From DASSUW01 sp963806395 (GTDB lineage Bacteria > Actinomycetota > Thermoleophilia > Solirubrobacterales > Solirubrobacteraceae): 64,000 bases of DNA. The stretch lies in assembly GCA_963806395.1 (NCBI GenBank), contig CAWDYI010000019.1, positions 310,001 through 374,000 of the forward strand, written 5' to 3'. Shown piece after piece: positions 35,232 through 43,485 of the stretch. The notes under the pieces are model-generated. The model was not told the origin of the DNA. It worked only from the letters and a program-made list of their open reading frames with translations, and made no database searches. Numbering within the stretch: position 1 is the stretch's first letter; every line of letters begins with the position of its first letter. Position numbers and translations under genes: made by a program.

Positions 35232-36644
35232 ATGATCGGCCTGCGGTCGCTGCGCAACCGGCTGGCGGTCGTCTTCGGGCTGATCGTACTGGGGGCGATC
35301 GGCACCATCTACCTGACCGTCACTCCTCAGCTGGAGGAGCGGCTGCGCAACCAGAAGCTCGAGAGCCTGCTGGAGGACGCACGGCGCAACGTCGAGGGCA
35401 GCACCGGCTTCGCGGCGCGTTACAACGGCCTGGAGAAACAGCCGCTGTCCGAGAAGGTGATCGGACGGGCGGCGACCGGCGCCAGCGCCGAGATCCTGAT
35501 CCTCTCGAAGCTCGACGATCCGGTGGCGCTGACGCAGCCGAAGGGCCTCGACTCGGCACCCGACGGCGGCCTCACGATCGACGACGTCCGCTCGCTGTCG
35601 CTCGATGCGGTGGCGGCGGGCCGACCCGTGTCGGCGATCGAGACGTCGCTCAGCGGCCAGCACGCGATCGTCGCGTTCCCGCTGATACAGGGCAAGGAGA
35701 CCGTCGGAGTGGCGGTGTTCGCCGACACGCTCGACGAGGTCGAGGGCAGCGTCGCCCTGATCCGGCGACAGATCCTGATCTCCGGCGGCATCGCGCTCGT
35801 GATCGCGCTGTTGGCCGGCTACCTCGTGGCGCGCGCGCTGTCGCAGCGCGTCGGCCGGCTCGAGCACGCGGCCCGCAAGGTCGCCGCAGGCGACTTCTCG
35901 AACCCGATCCGCGCCGACTCCAACGACGAGCTCGGGCAGCTCGCGGCCGCGTTCGACGACATGCAGAACCAGCTCGCGCGGCTGGACCGGGCGCGCAAGC
36001 AGTTCATCGCGTCGGCCTCGCACGAGCTGCGCACGCCGATCTTCTCGCTCGGCGGGTTCCTCGAGCTGATGGCCGACGAGGACCTCGACGAGGAGACACG
36101 ACGCCAGTTCCTCGACCAGCTGCGCGGCCAGGTCGAGCGGATGCGCAAGCTCGCGACCGAGCTGCTCGACCTGTCGCGGCTGGAGGCCGGGGCACTCGAG
36201 CTGCGGCCTGAGCCGACCGACGTCGGCCAGCTCGCGCGCGAAGTCGCAGGCGAATTCAGGCCGGCGGCACAGCAGCACGACTCGACCGTCGTGCTCGAGC
36301 TGGACGAGCCGATCGAGCTCGACTGCGACCCCGAGCGGGTCGCGCAGGTGCTTCGTATCCTGCTCGACAACGCTCTCGTCCATACGCCGACGGGCACCGG
36401 GGTACGTGTTTCGGCTGACCGCCAGAACGGGCACGTGCGGTTGGAGGTGTCCGACCGCGGCCTCGGTATCAAAGGCCAGAACATGCCCCACATCTTCGAG
36501 CCGTTCTTCACATCCAACGAGGAGGCGCAGGGCGCCGGCCTCGGCCTCGCGATCGCGCGCGAACTGGCCGAGCGCATGCAGGGCCGGCTGACCGTCCACT
36601 CGGCGCCGGGCGCGACCACGTTCTCGCTGGTGCTGCCCGGATGA
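35232..36644 (+). CDS. Membrane sensor histidine kinase
   Basis: 470 residues. Two membrane helices (~10-29 and ~180-200) enclose an extracytoplasmic sensor. HAMP (~200-255), H-box SHELRTPI (His near 262), N-box LLDNALVHTP, G1 DRGLGI, F-box FEPFF and G2 GAGLGLAIA are all present, so the kinase should be active. It lies 7 bp after the response regulator. Its stop overlaps the HtrA start (ATGA), linking the system to envelope protease output. Confidence 0.95.
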   Translation: MIGLRSLRNRLAVVFGLIVLGAIGTIYLTVTPQLEERLRNQKLESLLEDARRNVEGSTGFAARYNGLEKQPLSEKVIGRAATGASAEILILSKLDDPVALTQPKGLDSAPDGGLTIDDVRSLSLDAVAAGRPVSAIETSLSGQHAIVAFPLIQGKETVGVAVFADTLDEVEGSVALIRRQILISGGIALVIALLAGYLVARALSQRVGRLEHAARKVAAGDFSNPIRADSNDELGQLAAAFDDMQNQLARLDRARKQFIASASHELRTPIFSLGGFLELMADEDLDEETRRQFLDQLRGQVERMRKLATELLDLSRLEAGALELRPEPTDVGQLAREVAGEFRPAAQQHDSTVVLELDEPIELDCDPERVAQVLRILLDNALVHTPTGTGVRVSADRQNGHVRLEVSDRGLGIKGQNMPHIFEPFFTSNEEAQGAGLGLAIARELAERMQGRLTVHSAPGATTFSLVLPG

Positions 36645-37843
36645 GGCTCCTCGCCGCCCTGCTCGCGATGCTCGCGCTGGTGATCGCCGGCTGCGGCGGC
36701 GGCTCCTCCGACGACGACAAGCAGCCGGCCGCGACCGCGCAGGCCGACGACGACCCGGAACCCACGACCCGCACGGAGGTGCTGGAGTCGGCCGGGGAAC
36801 CGGGAGCCTTCAACCCGAAGGCGATCTACAAGAACGAGGCGCCCGGCGTCGTCACCGTGATCTCGCTGTTCAGCTCCGGCAGCCTGGACTCGTTGCTCGG
36901 CGAGGGCGGCGGGGGCGGCGGCGGCGGCGGTGTCGGCTCCGGCTTCGTGCTCAACGACGAGGGCGAGATCGCCACGAACGCGCACGTCGTGACGAGCGGC
37001 GAAGGCGACAGCATCCGCCGCGCGCGCTCGGTGTTCGTCGAGTTCGCCGACGGCAACCAGGTCGAGGCGAAGATCATCGGCGCGGACCCGAACGCCGACA
37101 TCGCGCTGCTCAAGATCGACCCGAAAGGGCTGACCCTCCGCCCGCTCCCGCTCGGGGACATGGAGAACGTCGACGTCGGCGAGCCGGTGGCGGCGATCGG
37201 CTCCCCGTTCGGGGAGCGCCAGTCGCTGTCGGTCGGCGTGATCTCGGCGCTCGACCGCTCGATCGAGTCGCTCACGAACTTCCGCATCTCCGGCGCGATC
37301 CAGACCGACGCGGCGATCAACCCGGGCAACTCGGGCGGCCCGCTGGTGGACGGCGACGGGCGCGTGATCGGCGTCAACCAGCAGATCAAGTCGACCTCCG
37401 GGGGCGGCGAGGGCGTCGGCTTCGCGGTGCCCGTCGACGCGATCAAGCGCTCGCTCGACATGCTGCGCAACGGCGGCCAGGCGCGCTACGCGTACCTCGG
37501 CGTGTCGTCGGTCGAGCTGTATCCGCAGCTCGTCGAGAAGTTCGACCTCGACGTCGACAAGGGCGCCTGGGTGCAGGAGGTCAACGCAGGTGGGCCCGCC
37601 GAGAAGGCCGGCGTCCGCGGCGGCGGCAGCCCGGTCACCTTCCAGGCGCAGGCGTTCCGGCCCGGCGGCGACGTGATCACGAAGGTCGCCGGCAAGCCGG
37701 TCGAGGACTCATCCGAGCTCGCAGACCTGATCGCCGATTTCAAGCCGGGCGAAGAGGTCTCGCTGGAGATCCATCGCAAGGGCGACACGCGTGAGATCAA
37801 GGTGAAGCTGGGCGAGCGCCCGCTCGGCGACGCCGCCGGGTAG
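36641..37843 (+). CDS. HtrA/DegP-like serine protease lipoprotein with PDZ domain
   Basis: 400 residues. The lipobox in LALVIAGC anchors it outside the membrane. After a low-complexity linker and a Gly run (~87-96) comes a trypsin-like domain with His in TNAHVV, Asp in ADIALLKID and Ser in GNSGGPL. A C-terminal PDZ domain (~275-390) follows. It degrades or refolds damaged exported proteins. Being coupled to a two-component system, it fits a cell-envelope stress response. Confidence 0.94.
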   Translation: MRLLAALLAMLALVIAGCGGGSSDDDKQPAATAQADDDPEPTTRTEVLESAGEPGAFNPKAIYKNEAPGVVTVISLFSSGSLDSLLGEGGGGGGGGGVGSGFVLNDEGEIATNAHVVTSGEGDSIRRARSVFVEFADGNQVEAKIIGADPNADIALLKIDPKGLTLRPLPLGDMENVDVGEPVAAIGSPFGERQSLSVGVISALDRSIESLTNFRISGAIQTDAAINPGNSGGPLVDGDGRVIGVNQQIKSTSGGGEGVGFAVPVDAIKRSLDMLRNGGQARYAYLGVSSVELYPQLVEKFDLDVDKGAWVQEVNAGGPAEKAGVRGGGSPVTFQAQAFRPGGDVITKVAGKPVEDSSELADLIADFKPGEEVSLEIHRKGDTREIKVKLGERPLGDAAG

Positions 37844-37846
37844 GTT
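37841..37846 (+). promoter_or_regulatory. -10 box TAGGTT for treT, overlapping the htrA stop
   Basis: TAGGTT, whose first three bases are the stop codon of the protease gene, ends 7 bp before the GTG at 37854. It would give the trehalose genes a leaderless transcript independent of the two-component operon. Confidence 0.35.
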
Positions 37847-37853
37847 TCCGGCC

Positions 37854-39083
37854 GTGCTCCAACCCGTCGCGCTGGCCGGAAAGAGCCTCGCCGACTACAC
37901 CCACATCGTCGGCCGCCCGCTCGTGGAGGAGATCCGTGAGCTGGCGGAGCCGCTGAAGGGACGGCGGGTCGTCCACCTGAGCGCCACCGCCTTCGGCGGC
38001 GGCGTGTCGGAGATCCTCTACACGCTCGTCCCGCTGATGCGCGACGTCGGCCTTGAGGTCGAGTGGCAGGTGATCTATGGGCGCGAGGAGTTCTTCAACG
38101 CGACGAAGATCATGCACAACGCCCTGCAGGGGAACCCGCAGGACCTCAGCGAGGAGCAGTGGGCGACCTGGTCGCAGTACAACGAGATGAACGCGCGCGA
38201 GCTCTCGCGCGGGTGGGACGTGTGCATCGTGCACGACCCGCAGCCGGCGGCGCTCTACTCGCTCGTCCCGGAGAAGGCGAAGGGCTGGGTGTGGCGCTGC
38301 CACATCGACGTCTCGACGCCGAATCCGGCCACGATGGAGCGACTCCTGCCGTTCATCGAGCGCTACCCGCAGTCGCTCTTCCACGTGCGCGGCTACGTGC
38401 CGGCCGGGATGGACGGCGGGATCAACATCGTTCCCCCGGCGATCGACCCGCTGGCGTCGAAGAACATGGCGCTGTCGCTCGAGGACGCCGTGTTCGTGTG
38501 CAAGCAGTTCGGGATCGACACCGACCGCCCGATGCTCTGCCAGGTGTCGCGCTTTGACCCGTGGAAGGACCCGCTCGGGGTCATCGACGCGTATCGGATC
38601 GTGAAGGAGCAGCGGCCGGAGGTGCAGCTCGCGCTCGTCGGCTCGATGGCGTCCGACGATCCGGAGGGCTGGGACTTCTACAACACGACGCTCGCGCACG
38701 CGGACGGCGACCCGGACATCCACATCCTCAACAACTTCAACAACGTCGGGGCGATCGAGGTCAACGCCTTCCAGTCGCTGGCCGAGGTCGTGATCCAGAA
38801 GAGCACGCGCGAGGGCTTCGGCCTGACCGTGAGCGAGGCGCTGTGGAAGGGCCGGCCGTTCATCGGCGGCAACGTCGGCGGGATCCCGCTGCAGGTGCGC
38901 GACGGCGAGTCGGGCTACCTGGTGGACAGCGTCGAAGAGTGCGCCGCGCGCACGATCGACATCCTCAACGACCCGGCGCACGGCCGCTCGCTCGGACTCA
39001 CGGGCAAGGAGCACGTGCGCGAGCATTTCCTGATGCCGCGCTACCTGCGCGACTACCTGAAGATCTTCCACGAGGTGTTGTGA
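37854..39083 (+). CDS. treT: Trehalose glycosyltransferring synthase-like GT4 enzyme
   Basis: 409 residues from GTG. Family 4 glycosyltransferase of the TreT group, which joins NDP-glucose and glucose to trehalose. The N-terminal domain starts with RRVVHLSATAFGGGVSEIL (acceptor site) and HDPQPAALYSL; the C-terminal domain has VSRFDPWKDPLGVIDAY and the EGFGLTVSEALWKGRPFIG donor-site block. Its stop overlaps the otsA start (TGATG), so two trehalose routes are made together. The symbol is by family resemblance; the acceptor could differ. Confidence 0.85.
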   Translation: MLQPVALAGKSLADYTHIVGRPLVEEIRELAEPLKGRRVVHLSATAFGGGVSEILYTLVPLMRDVGLEVEWQVIYGREEFFNATKIMHNALQGNPQDLSEEQWATWSQYNEMNARELSRGWDVCIVHDPQPAALYSLVPEKAKGWVWRCHIDVSTPNPATMERLLPFIERYPQSLFHVRGYVPAGMDGGINIVPPAIDPLASKNMALSLEDAVFVCKQFGIDTDRPMLCQVSRFDPWKDPLGVIDAYRIVKEQRPEVQLALVGSMASDDPEGWDFYNTTLAHADGDPDIHILNNFNNVGAIEVNAFQSLAEVVIQKSTREGFGLTVSEALWKGRPFIGGNVGGIPLQVRDGESGYLVDSVEECAARTIDILNDPAHGRSLGLTGKEHVREHFLMPRYLRDYLKIFHEVL

Positions 39084-40546
39084 TGGGCAGTTCGGTACCG
39101 CTCGTTCTCGTTTCCAACCGCGGTCCCGTCACGTACGATGACGACGGGTCCGTCAAGCGCGGCAGCGGCGGCCTGGTGACGGCGCTCACCGGCCTGGCCT
39201 CGCACCGCGATGCGATCTGGATCGCCTCCGCGATGACCGACGGCGACGTCGAGCAGGCCGAGGAGCACGGCGGCCGCCCGTTCGAGGTCGAGGCGCCCGA
39301 GGGCGGCACCTACCACGTGCGCTTCGTCGCCTCCGACCCGGAGGCCTACGACCGCTTCTACAACATCTTCGCCAACCCGATGCTCTGGTTCATCCAGCAC
39401 TACCTGTGGGACCTGAGCAACGCGCCGGACATCCGGCGGCACGAGGTGGAGGCGTTCGAACAGGGCTACAACGCGGTCAACGGCGACCTCGCACGGGCGG
39501 TGCTCGACGAGATCTCAGACCAGGACGAGCCGGTCGTGATGGTCCACGACTACCACCTGTACACGCTGCCGGCGATGATCCGCCGGGAGCGGCCGGACGT
39601 CTTCCTGCACCACTTCATCCACATCCCGTGGACGCAGTCGGATTCGTGGCGCGTCCTGCCCGCACCGATGCGCGACGAGATCTTCCGCGGCCTGCTGGCG
39701 AACGACATCATCGGGTTCCACACGCGCTCCTACCGGCGCAACTTCCTGCAGTGCTGCCGCGACCTGCTGGAGCTCGACGTCGACATGGACGCCGGTGTCG
39801 TGCGGGTCGAGGACCGCGAGGTGTGGGTGCGCGCGTACCCGCTCCCGATCGACTACGAGGCGACGCGCGCCGTGGCGCGCCGGCCGGGCGTCGCGGAGTT
39901 CGAGGAGAAGCTGCTGCAGCGCCGGCGCGAGTACTCGATCCTGCGCGTCGACCGCGCCGACCTCTCGAAGAACGTCCTGCGCGGGTTCACCGCGTTCGAC
40001 ATCTTCCTCGAGCAGCACCCGGAGTTCCACGAGAAGATCACGTTCACGGCGCAGTTGATGCCGTCGCGGACGGACGTGCCCGAGTACGCGGAGTACCTGG
40101 AGAAGATCGAGGCGCTCGTGGCGGTGGTCAACCACCGGCACGGGACGACCGACTGGATGCCCATTCACCTGAAGCTCCGCGACGACCTCGAGGAGGCGGT
40201 GGCCTCCTACAAGCACTACGACGTGATGATGGTCAACGCGATGTTCGACGGCATGAACCTGGTGGCGAAGGAAGGGCCGCTGGTCAACGAGCGCGACGGC
40301 GTCTCGATCCTGAGCGAGAACACGGGCGCGCACGAGGAGCTCGGCGAGTTCGCCCTGTCGGTCAACCCGTTCGACGTGCAGGAGCTGGCGGACGCGATCC
40401 ACTCGGCGTTGACGATGTCTCCGGAGGGGCGCGCGCGGCGGGCGGCCGGACTGAAGGAGATCGTCACCTCCCGCGATCCGGGCGACTGGATCGACGAGCA
40501 GATCGCCGACATCCGGGCGAAGGCGCGGGCCGCGACCTCGGCTTGA
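39083..40546 (+). CDS. otsA: Trehalose-6-phosphate synthase (GT20)
   Basis: 487 residues. OtsA makes trehalose-6-phosphate from UDP- (or GDP-/ADP-) glucose and glucose-6-phosphate. Typical blocks are LVLVSNRGPV at the N-terminus, GSGGLVTAL, VHDYHLYTLPAMIRR, IHIPWTQSDSWRVLP, RVDRADLSKNVLRGF, NAMFDGMNLVAKEG and LSENTGAHEEL. The phosphatase OtsB is not in the window, so it must be elsewhere or another phosphatase serves. A longer frame reaching 38561 is a shadow inside treT. Downstream lies the second palindromic element. Confidence 0.93.
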   Translation: MGSSVPLVLVSNRGPVTYDDDGSVKRGSGGLVTALTGLASHRDAIWIASAMTDGDVEQAEEHGGRPFEVEAPEGGTYHVRFVASDPEAYDRFYNIFANPMLWFIQHYLWDLSNAPDIRRHEVEAFEQGYNAVNGDLARAVLDEISDQDEPVVMVHDYHLYTLPAMIRRERPDVFLHHFIHIPWTQSDSWRVLPAPMRDEIFRGLLANDIIGFHTRSYRRNFLQCCRDLLELDVDMDAGVVRVEDREVWVRAYPLPIDYEATRAVARRPGVAEFEEKLLQRRREYSILRVDRADLSKNVLRGFTAFDIFLEQHPEFHEKITFTAQLMPSRTDVPEYAEYLEKIEALVAVVNHRHGTTDWMPIHLKLRDDLEEAVASYKHYDVMMVNAMFDGMNLVAKEGPLVNERDGVSILSENTGAHEELGEFALSVNPFDVQELADAIHSALTMSPEGRARRAAGLKEIVTSRDPGDWIDEQIADIRAKARAATSA

Positions 40547-40564
40547 GGTTGGGCGCGCGGTTGA

Positions 40565-40856
40565 CGAACGTCAACTGCGCTGGGTGGGGAAGCGGGTGAG
40601 CCGTCGGCGCCGCGCCGGGTTCGCCGAGTGTCGAGTTTGTGGGTCTCACGCCCGGTAACTCGACACTCGACCCGTCCGAGCCCGCCGAGCGTGGGTTTCG
40701 CCCCATTCGACTCGTCCGCGCTCGCGCGTTGTGAGAAACCGTCCTCTGGTGTGGGTTTCGCACCACTCGCCGCCCGCGGTCACGCGAATGGGACGAAACC
40801 GACCCTCACCCGCGTGCAACGGACACTCACCTCCACACCCAGCAGCAGTTGACGTT
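40565..40856. repeat. Dispersed palindromic element, copy 2 (292 bp)
   Basis: Same left terminal repeat as copy 1 (40565-40592, CGAACGTCAACTGCGCTGGG...) and a degenerate right repeat at 40829-40856. The first hairpin is TGTCGAGTT (40629-40637) with AACTCGACA (40657-40665). The variable arm is longer: GGTTTCGCCCCATTCG (40694-40709) pairs with CGAATGGGACGAAACC (40785-40800) with one mismatch, and nested inside is a second pair, GTGAGAAACC (40731-40740) against GGTTTCGCAC (40754-40763). GTGGGTTTCGC is directly repeated 60 bp apart (40691, 40751). It lies between otsA and a convergent unknown gene; with its flanks it fills the 362-bp gap 40547-40908. Confidence 0.82.
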
Positions 40857-40908
40857 TACGCCCGCCCCGCCACCCGGCCTACCGCGGCGATCCGCCCATG
40901 GCCGTCCC

Positions 40909-41355
40909 TCAACCACCCTCGATCCCAAACTCCTCCTGCACCGGGTCCGGCCGCGGACCGGCCGGCACCGGCCGGGGGCGCGGCGTCGCAGCGGGCGGAG
41001 GTGACGGGGAGACGCTCGGCACAACAGCTTCCGGCCCGCGGTCACGCCGCTTCGAGCGGCCCCGCACGGCAGGCCGCCCTCTCCGCCGAGCCACCCCGGC
41101 CCGCCGCACCTTCGCACGCGCCGCCCGCCGCACCCGCGGCGGCCGCCCGCCCTCCTTCACAGCCGGCCGCACACCCTCGTCACCCACGTCCGAACGTCCA
41201 CCCGGCACGACCAGCGGCACCACACCCCCCGCCGGCACGCGCGGCTCAGGCGATCCGACCCGCGGCCACACCACCACCGCGGCCACAATCGCAACCGTCG
41301 CGGCCACGCTGGCGACGTTGCGCCAGCGCACCCTTTGCAGCAGGTTCGGGCCCAT
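40909..41355 (-). CDS. Single-pass membrane protein with basic, Pro-rich tail, unknown function
   Basis: 148 residues from the ATG at 41355 (MGPNLLQRVRWRN). One membrane helix (~13-31, VASVAATVAIVAAVVVW) is followed by a disordered region very rich in Arg, Pro, Gly and Val and an acidic end (VQEEFGIEGG). A longer frame to 41415 would run over the rpsF start and is not used. The plus-strand frame here is a shadow: it is C-ending and Pro/Thr/Ala-rich only by reverse complement. Not recognised; possibly an envelope-associated DNA- or wall-binding protein. Confidence 0.6.
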   Translation of the reverse strand: MGPNLLQRVRWRNVASVAATVAIVAAVVVWPRVGSPEPRVPAGGVVPLVVPGGRSDVGDEGVRPAVKEGGRPPRVRRAARAKVRRAGVARRRGRPAVRGRSKRRDRGPEAVVPSVSPSPPPAATPRPRPVPAGPRPDPVQEEFGIEGG

Positions 41356-41397
41356 GCCAGGGGTAGGTGAGGTGCCCGGCGGTTCGCCCCGCGGTGC

Positions 41398-41403
41398 TAC
41401 CAT
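41398..41403 (+). promoter_or_regulatory. -10 box TACCAT for rpsF (leaderless type; decides the start)
   Basis: TACCAT ends 10 bp before the ATG at 41414. The other in-frame ATG, at 41402, lies inside this hexamer and could not be transcribed from it, so 41414 is preferred as the start of ribosomal protein S6. Confidence 0.5.
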
Positions 41404-41413
41404 GCGCCGCCGC

Positions 41414-41794
41414 ATGGCCCGTGAAGCCCCTGTCTACGACCTGATCCTGCTCCTCGACACCACGATCGAGCAGGAGCGGCGCGACACCATCCTCGCGAAC
41501 GTCGAGGACGCGATCGACCGGGCGGGCGAGATCGTCGGCCGCCACGACTGGGGCAACCGCCACACGGTCTACGAGGTCCGCAAGCAGAGCGAGGCGGACT
41601 ACCACCTGATCCAGTTCCGCGGGCCGTCCACGCTGCTCGAGCAGCTGGACCACAATCTGAAGATCACGGACGGCATCCTGCGCTTCCGGATCATCAAGCT
41701 CCGGCCCGGCACTCCGGCGGCGCCGGACCTGCGGCCCGCGGCCATGGCGGCTGCCGTCGCCCCCGCCGCGCCCGAGGCCGACGAGCTCGCCTGA
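41414..41794 (+). CDS. rpsF: 30S ribosomal protein S6
   Basis: 126 residues. Core S6 fold: APVYDLILLLDTT, HDWGNRHTVYEVRKQSEADYHL and LDHNLKITDGILRFRIIKL. It pairs with S18 in the 30S platform. The C-terminal extension is Ala- and Pro-rich. First gene of the conserved rpsF-ssb-rpsR-rplI cluster, though a 199-bp gap separates it from ssb. Confidence 0.95.
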   Translation: MAREAPVYDLILLLDTTIEQERRDTILANVEDAIDRAGEIVGRHDWGNRHTVYEVRKQSEADYHLIQFRGPSTLLEQLDHNLKITDGILRFRIIKLRPGTPAAPDLRPAAMAAAVAPAAPEADELA

Positions 41795-41993
41795 GCGGGC
41801 CCGTCGCCGTCGCTCGCAACCGCGTTCAGACTCCGTTGTCGCCGTCCTTTTCACGGCCCGTCACGGCTTCGCATCGGATCTGTCAAGAAATCGTCGCAAT
41901 CTGCGACTCCTCAGCGGTAACGGCCGGACCCACCCCTAGACTCGGCCACCACCGAGATTTCTGCGAAGTCTGAGCAGGCGAAAGGAGCCCTCC
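41795..41993 (+). promoter_or_regulatory. Intergenic region rpsF-ssb with probable internal promoter
   Basis: 199 bp without a gene. CCTAGACT around 41935 contains the -10-like TAGACT also used at dnaB and purA, about 55 bp before the ssb GTG. An AAAGGAG ribosome site lies 7 bases before that GTG. The short repeat GTCGCAATCTGCGAC at 41893-41907 (GTCGCA/TGCGAC) may be an operator. No clear terminator for rpsF. Confidence 0.35.
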
Positions 41994-42470
41994 GTGGCCG
42001 CCACGAACATCAATCGAGTCGTCCTCACAGGCAATCTGACACGCGATCCCGAGCTGCGGTCGACGGGGAGCGGGATGTCCGTGTGCTCGCTGCGCGTCGC
42101 CTGCAACACCCGGCGCAAGAACCAGTCCACGGGCGAGTGGGAGGACAAGCCGAACTTCTTCGACGTCACGGTCTGGGGCGCCCAGGGCGAGAACTGCGCG
42201 CGCTTCCTCGCCAAGGGCCGCCCGGTGGCGATCGACGGTCGCCTCGAGTGGCGCGAGTGGGACACGCCTGAGGGTCACAAGCGCCAGGCGGTCGACATCA
42301 TCGCCGACTCCGTGCAGTTCCTCGGCGGTCGCGAGGACGGCCCGGGCGGCGGGGGCAACGGCTTCACGCCGCGCTCCGACGTGCCGGCCGACACGCGCGA
42401 CTTCCAGCCCGCCGGCACGCCCACCGGGCCCGCCGCGAGCAACGCCGGCGACGACGACATTCCCTTCTAG
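41994..42470 (+). CDS. ssb: Single-stranded DNA-binding protein
   Basis: 158 residues from GTG, with AAAGGAG upstream. OB-fold NINRVVLTGNLTRDPELRST, then FFDVTVWGAQGENCARFLAKG and VAIDGRLEWREWDT, followed by a Gly/Pro-rich linker and the acidic tip DDDIPF that recruits repair and replication proteins. It covers single-stranded DNA during replication. Confidence 0.96.
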   Translation: MAATNINRVVLTGNLTRDPELRSTGSGMSVCSLRVACNTRRKNQSTGEWEDKPNFFDVTVWGAQGENCARFLAKGRPVAIDGRLEWREWDTPEGHKRQAVDIIADSVQFLGGREDGPGGGGNGFTPRSDVPADTRDFQPAGTPTGPAASNAGDDDIPF

Positions 42471-42480
42471 CACCAGCGTT

Positions 42481-42507
42481 GCGGCGCCTCCGTACCGGGG
42501 GCGCCGC
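42481..42507 (+). terminator. Hairpin between ssb and rpsR
   Basis: GCGGCGCC (42481-42488) pairs perfectly with GGCGCCGC (42500-42507) around an 11-base loop that can pair two bases further. It lies 10 bp after the ssb stop. There is no T run; it may be a terminator or an attenuator reducing ssb read-through into rpsR. Confidence 0.5.
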
Positions 42508-42518
42508 CCGCGTTCCGC

Positions 42519-42524
42519 TACCCT
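42519..42524 (+). promoter_or_regulatory. Possible -10 box TACCCT for rpsR
   Basis: TACCCT just after the hairpin would start a transcript near 42531, leaving a ~66-base leader. The leader includes TGCCCG/CGGGCA (42541-42546 with 42556-42561), a candidate for S18/S6 feedback control; that last point is speculation. Confidence 0.3.
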
Positions 42525-42596
42525 GTCCGGCGTTCGCCGCTGCCCGTGCGCGCGGCGGGCATCCGAGCTCACGGCAGTCAAGAGAGGTTTTCGAAC

Positions 42597-42926
42597 GTGG
42601 CAAAGCAGCGCAGCCGGCCGACGCGCCGGCGTGATCGCAAGGGTGGGCCCGGCAGCGGGCGCCGTAAGTCCTGCCAGTACTGCCGCGACAAGGTCGCCTT
42701 CGTCGACTACAAGGACATCAACGCGCTCCGGAAGTTCATCTCGGATCGCGGCAAGATCCGCTCCCGCCGCATCACCGGCGCGTGCCGCCGGCACCAGAAC
42801 CAGATCGCCACGGCCGTCAAGCGTGCCCGCGAGCTGGCGCTGCTCCCGTACGTCGGCGACACCCGCGAGTCCCGTGACGACCGCGAGGATCGTGGTCGTG
42901 GGCGCGATCGCGACCGCGACCGCTAG
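42597..42926 (+). CDS. rpsR: 30S ribosomal protein S18
   Basis: 109 residues from GTG with AGAGAGG upstream. The core CQYCRDKVAFVDYKDINALR, then SRRITGACRRHQNQIATAVKRARELALLPY is standard; the CxxC plus a later Cys suggests the zinc-binding form. After LLPYV a tail of about 25 residues of alternating Arg and Asp (RESRDDREDRGRGRDRDRDR) extends beyond normal S18. It sits 6 bp before rplI. Confidence 0.96.
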   Translation: MAKQRSRPTRRRDRKGGPGSGRRKSCQYCRDKVAFVDYKDINALRKFISDRGKIRSRRITGACRRHQNQIATAVKRARELALLPYVGDTRESRDDREDRGRGRDRDRDR

Positions 42927-42932
42927 ACCGGC

Positions 42933-43385
42933 ATGCCCCAGGCGATCCTCACGCAGGACGTGGAGCAGCTCGGCGAGCGCGGCGAGGTCGTCGACGTCTC
43001 GAAGGGCTACCTGCGCAACTACCTGATCCCGCGCAAGCTGGCCGAGCCCGCCACCAAGGGCTCGGTCGAGGCCGCCCGGCGGCGCAAGGAGGCCGCAGAG
43101 CGCGCGGTCGCCGACGCCGAGACGAAGGCGCGCGAGAGCGCGGAGCTGCTCAACCGCACGGTGCTCACGATCGCGCACCAGGCCGGCGAGGACGGCCGCC
43201 TGTTCGGCGCCGTCACGGCGCAGGACATCGCGGACGCGATCAAGGAAGCCCGCGGGCTCACGATCGACCGGCGCGACGTCCATCTCGAGGAGCCGATCAA
43301 GACGGTCGGCACCCGGATGGTCGAGGTCGAGGTCTCGACGGGCGTCACCGCGACCGTCAAGACGATGGTCGTCGAGCAGAAGTAA
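42933..43385 (+). CDS. rplI: 50S ribosomal protein L9
   Basis: 150 residues. N-terminal rRNA-binding domain AILTQDVEQLGERGEVVDVS then KGYLRNYLIPRKLA, a long connecting helix (~42-75) and C-terminal domain ending VEVSTGVTATVKTMVVEQK. It follows rpsR closely. Confidence 0.96.
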   Translation: MPQAILTQDVEQLGERGEVVDVSKGYLRNYLIPRKLAEPATKGSVEAARRRKEAAERAVADAETKARESAELLNRTVLTIAHQAGEDGRLFGAVTAQDIADAIKEARGLTIDRRDVHLEEPIKTVGTRMVEVEVSTGVTATVKTMVVEQK

Positions 43386-43469
43386 CAGCAGACACGCTCC
43401 TCGCCTCACCTTCGAATCAATTCACGCGGAGCTAGCGGGTGAAGCCCGGTGGGCGACCGGAGGCCGACC

Positions 43470-43475
43470 TAGACT
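43470..43475 (+). promoter_or_regulatory. -10 box TAGACT for dnaB (leaderless type)
   Basis: TAGACT within CCTAGACT ends 10 bp before the dnaB ATG. The same octamer context occurs before purA and in the region upstream of ssb. No ribosome binding site precedes the ATG, which fits a leaderless mRNA. Confidence 0.45.
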
Positions 43476-43485
43476 CGATCGGCCC

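Noticed and set aside
40898..41400. Plus-strand Pro/Thr/Ala-rich frame joined to rpsF
   Set aside because: Composition is that of a reverse complement of the minus-strand membrane protein gene; rpsF starts at 41414 after its own -10 box.
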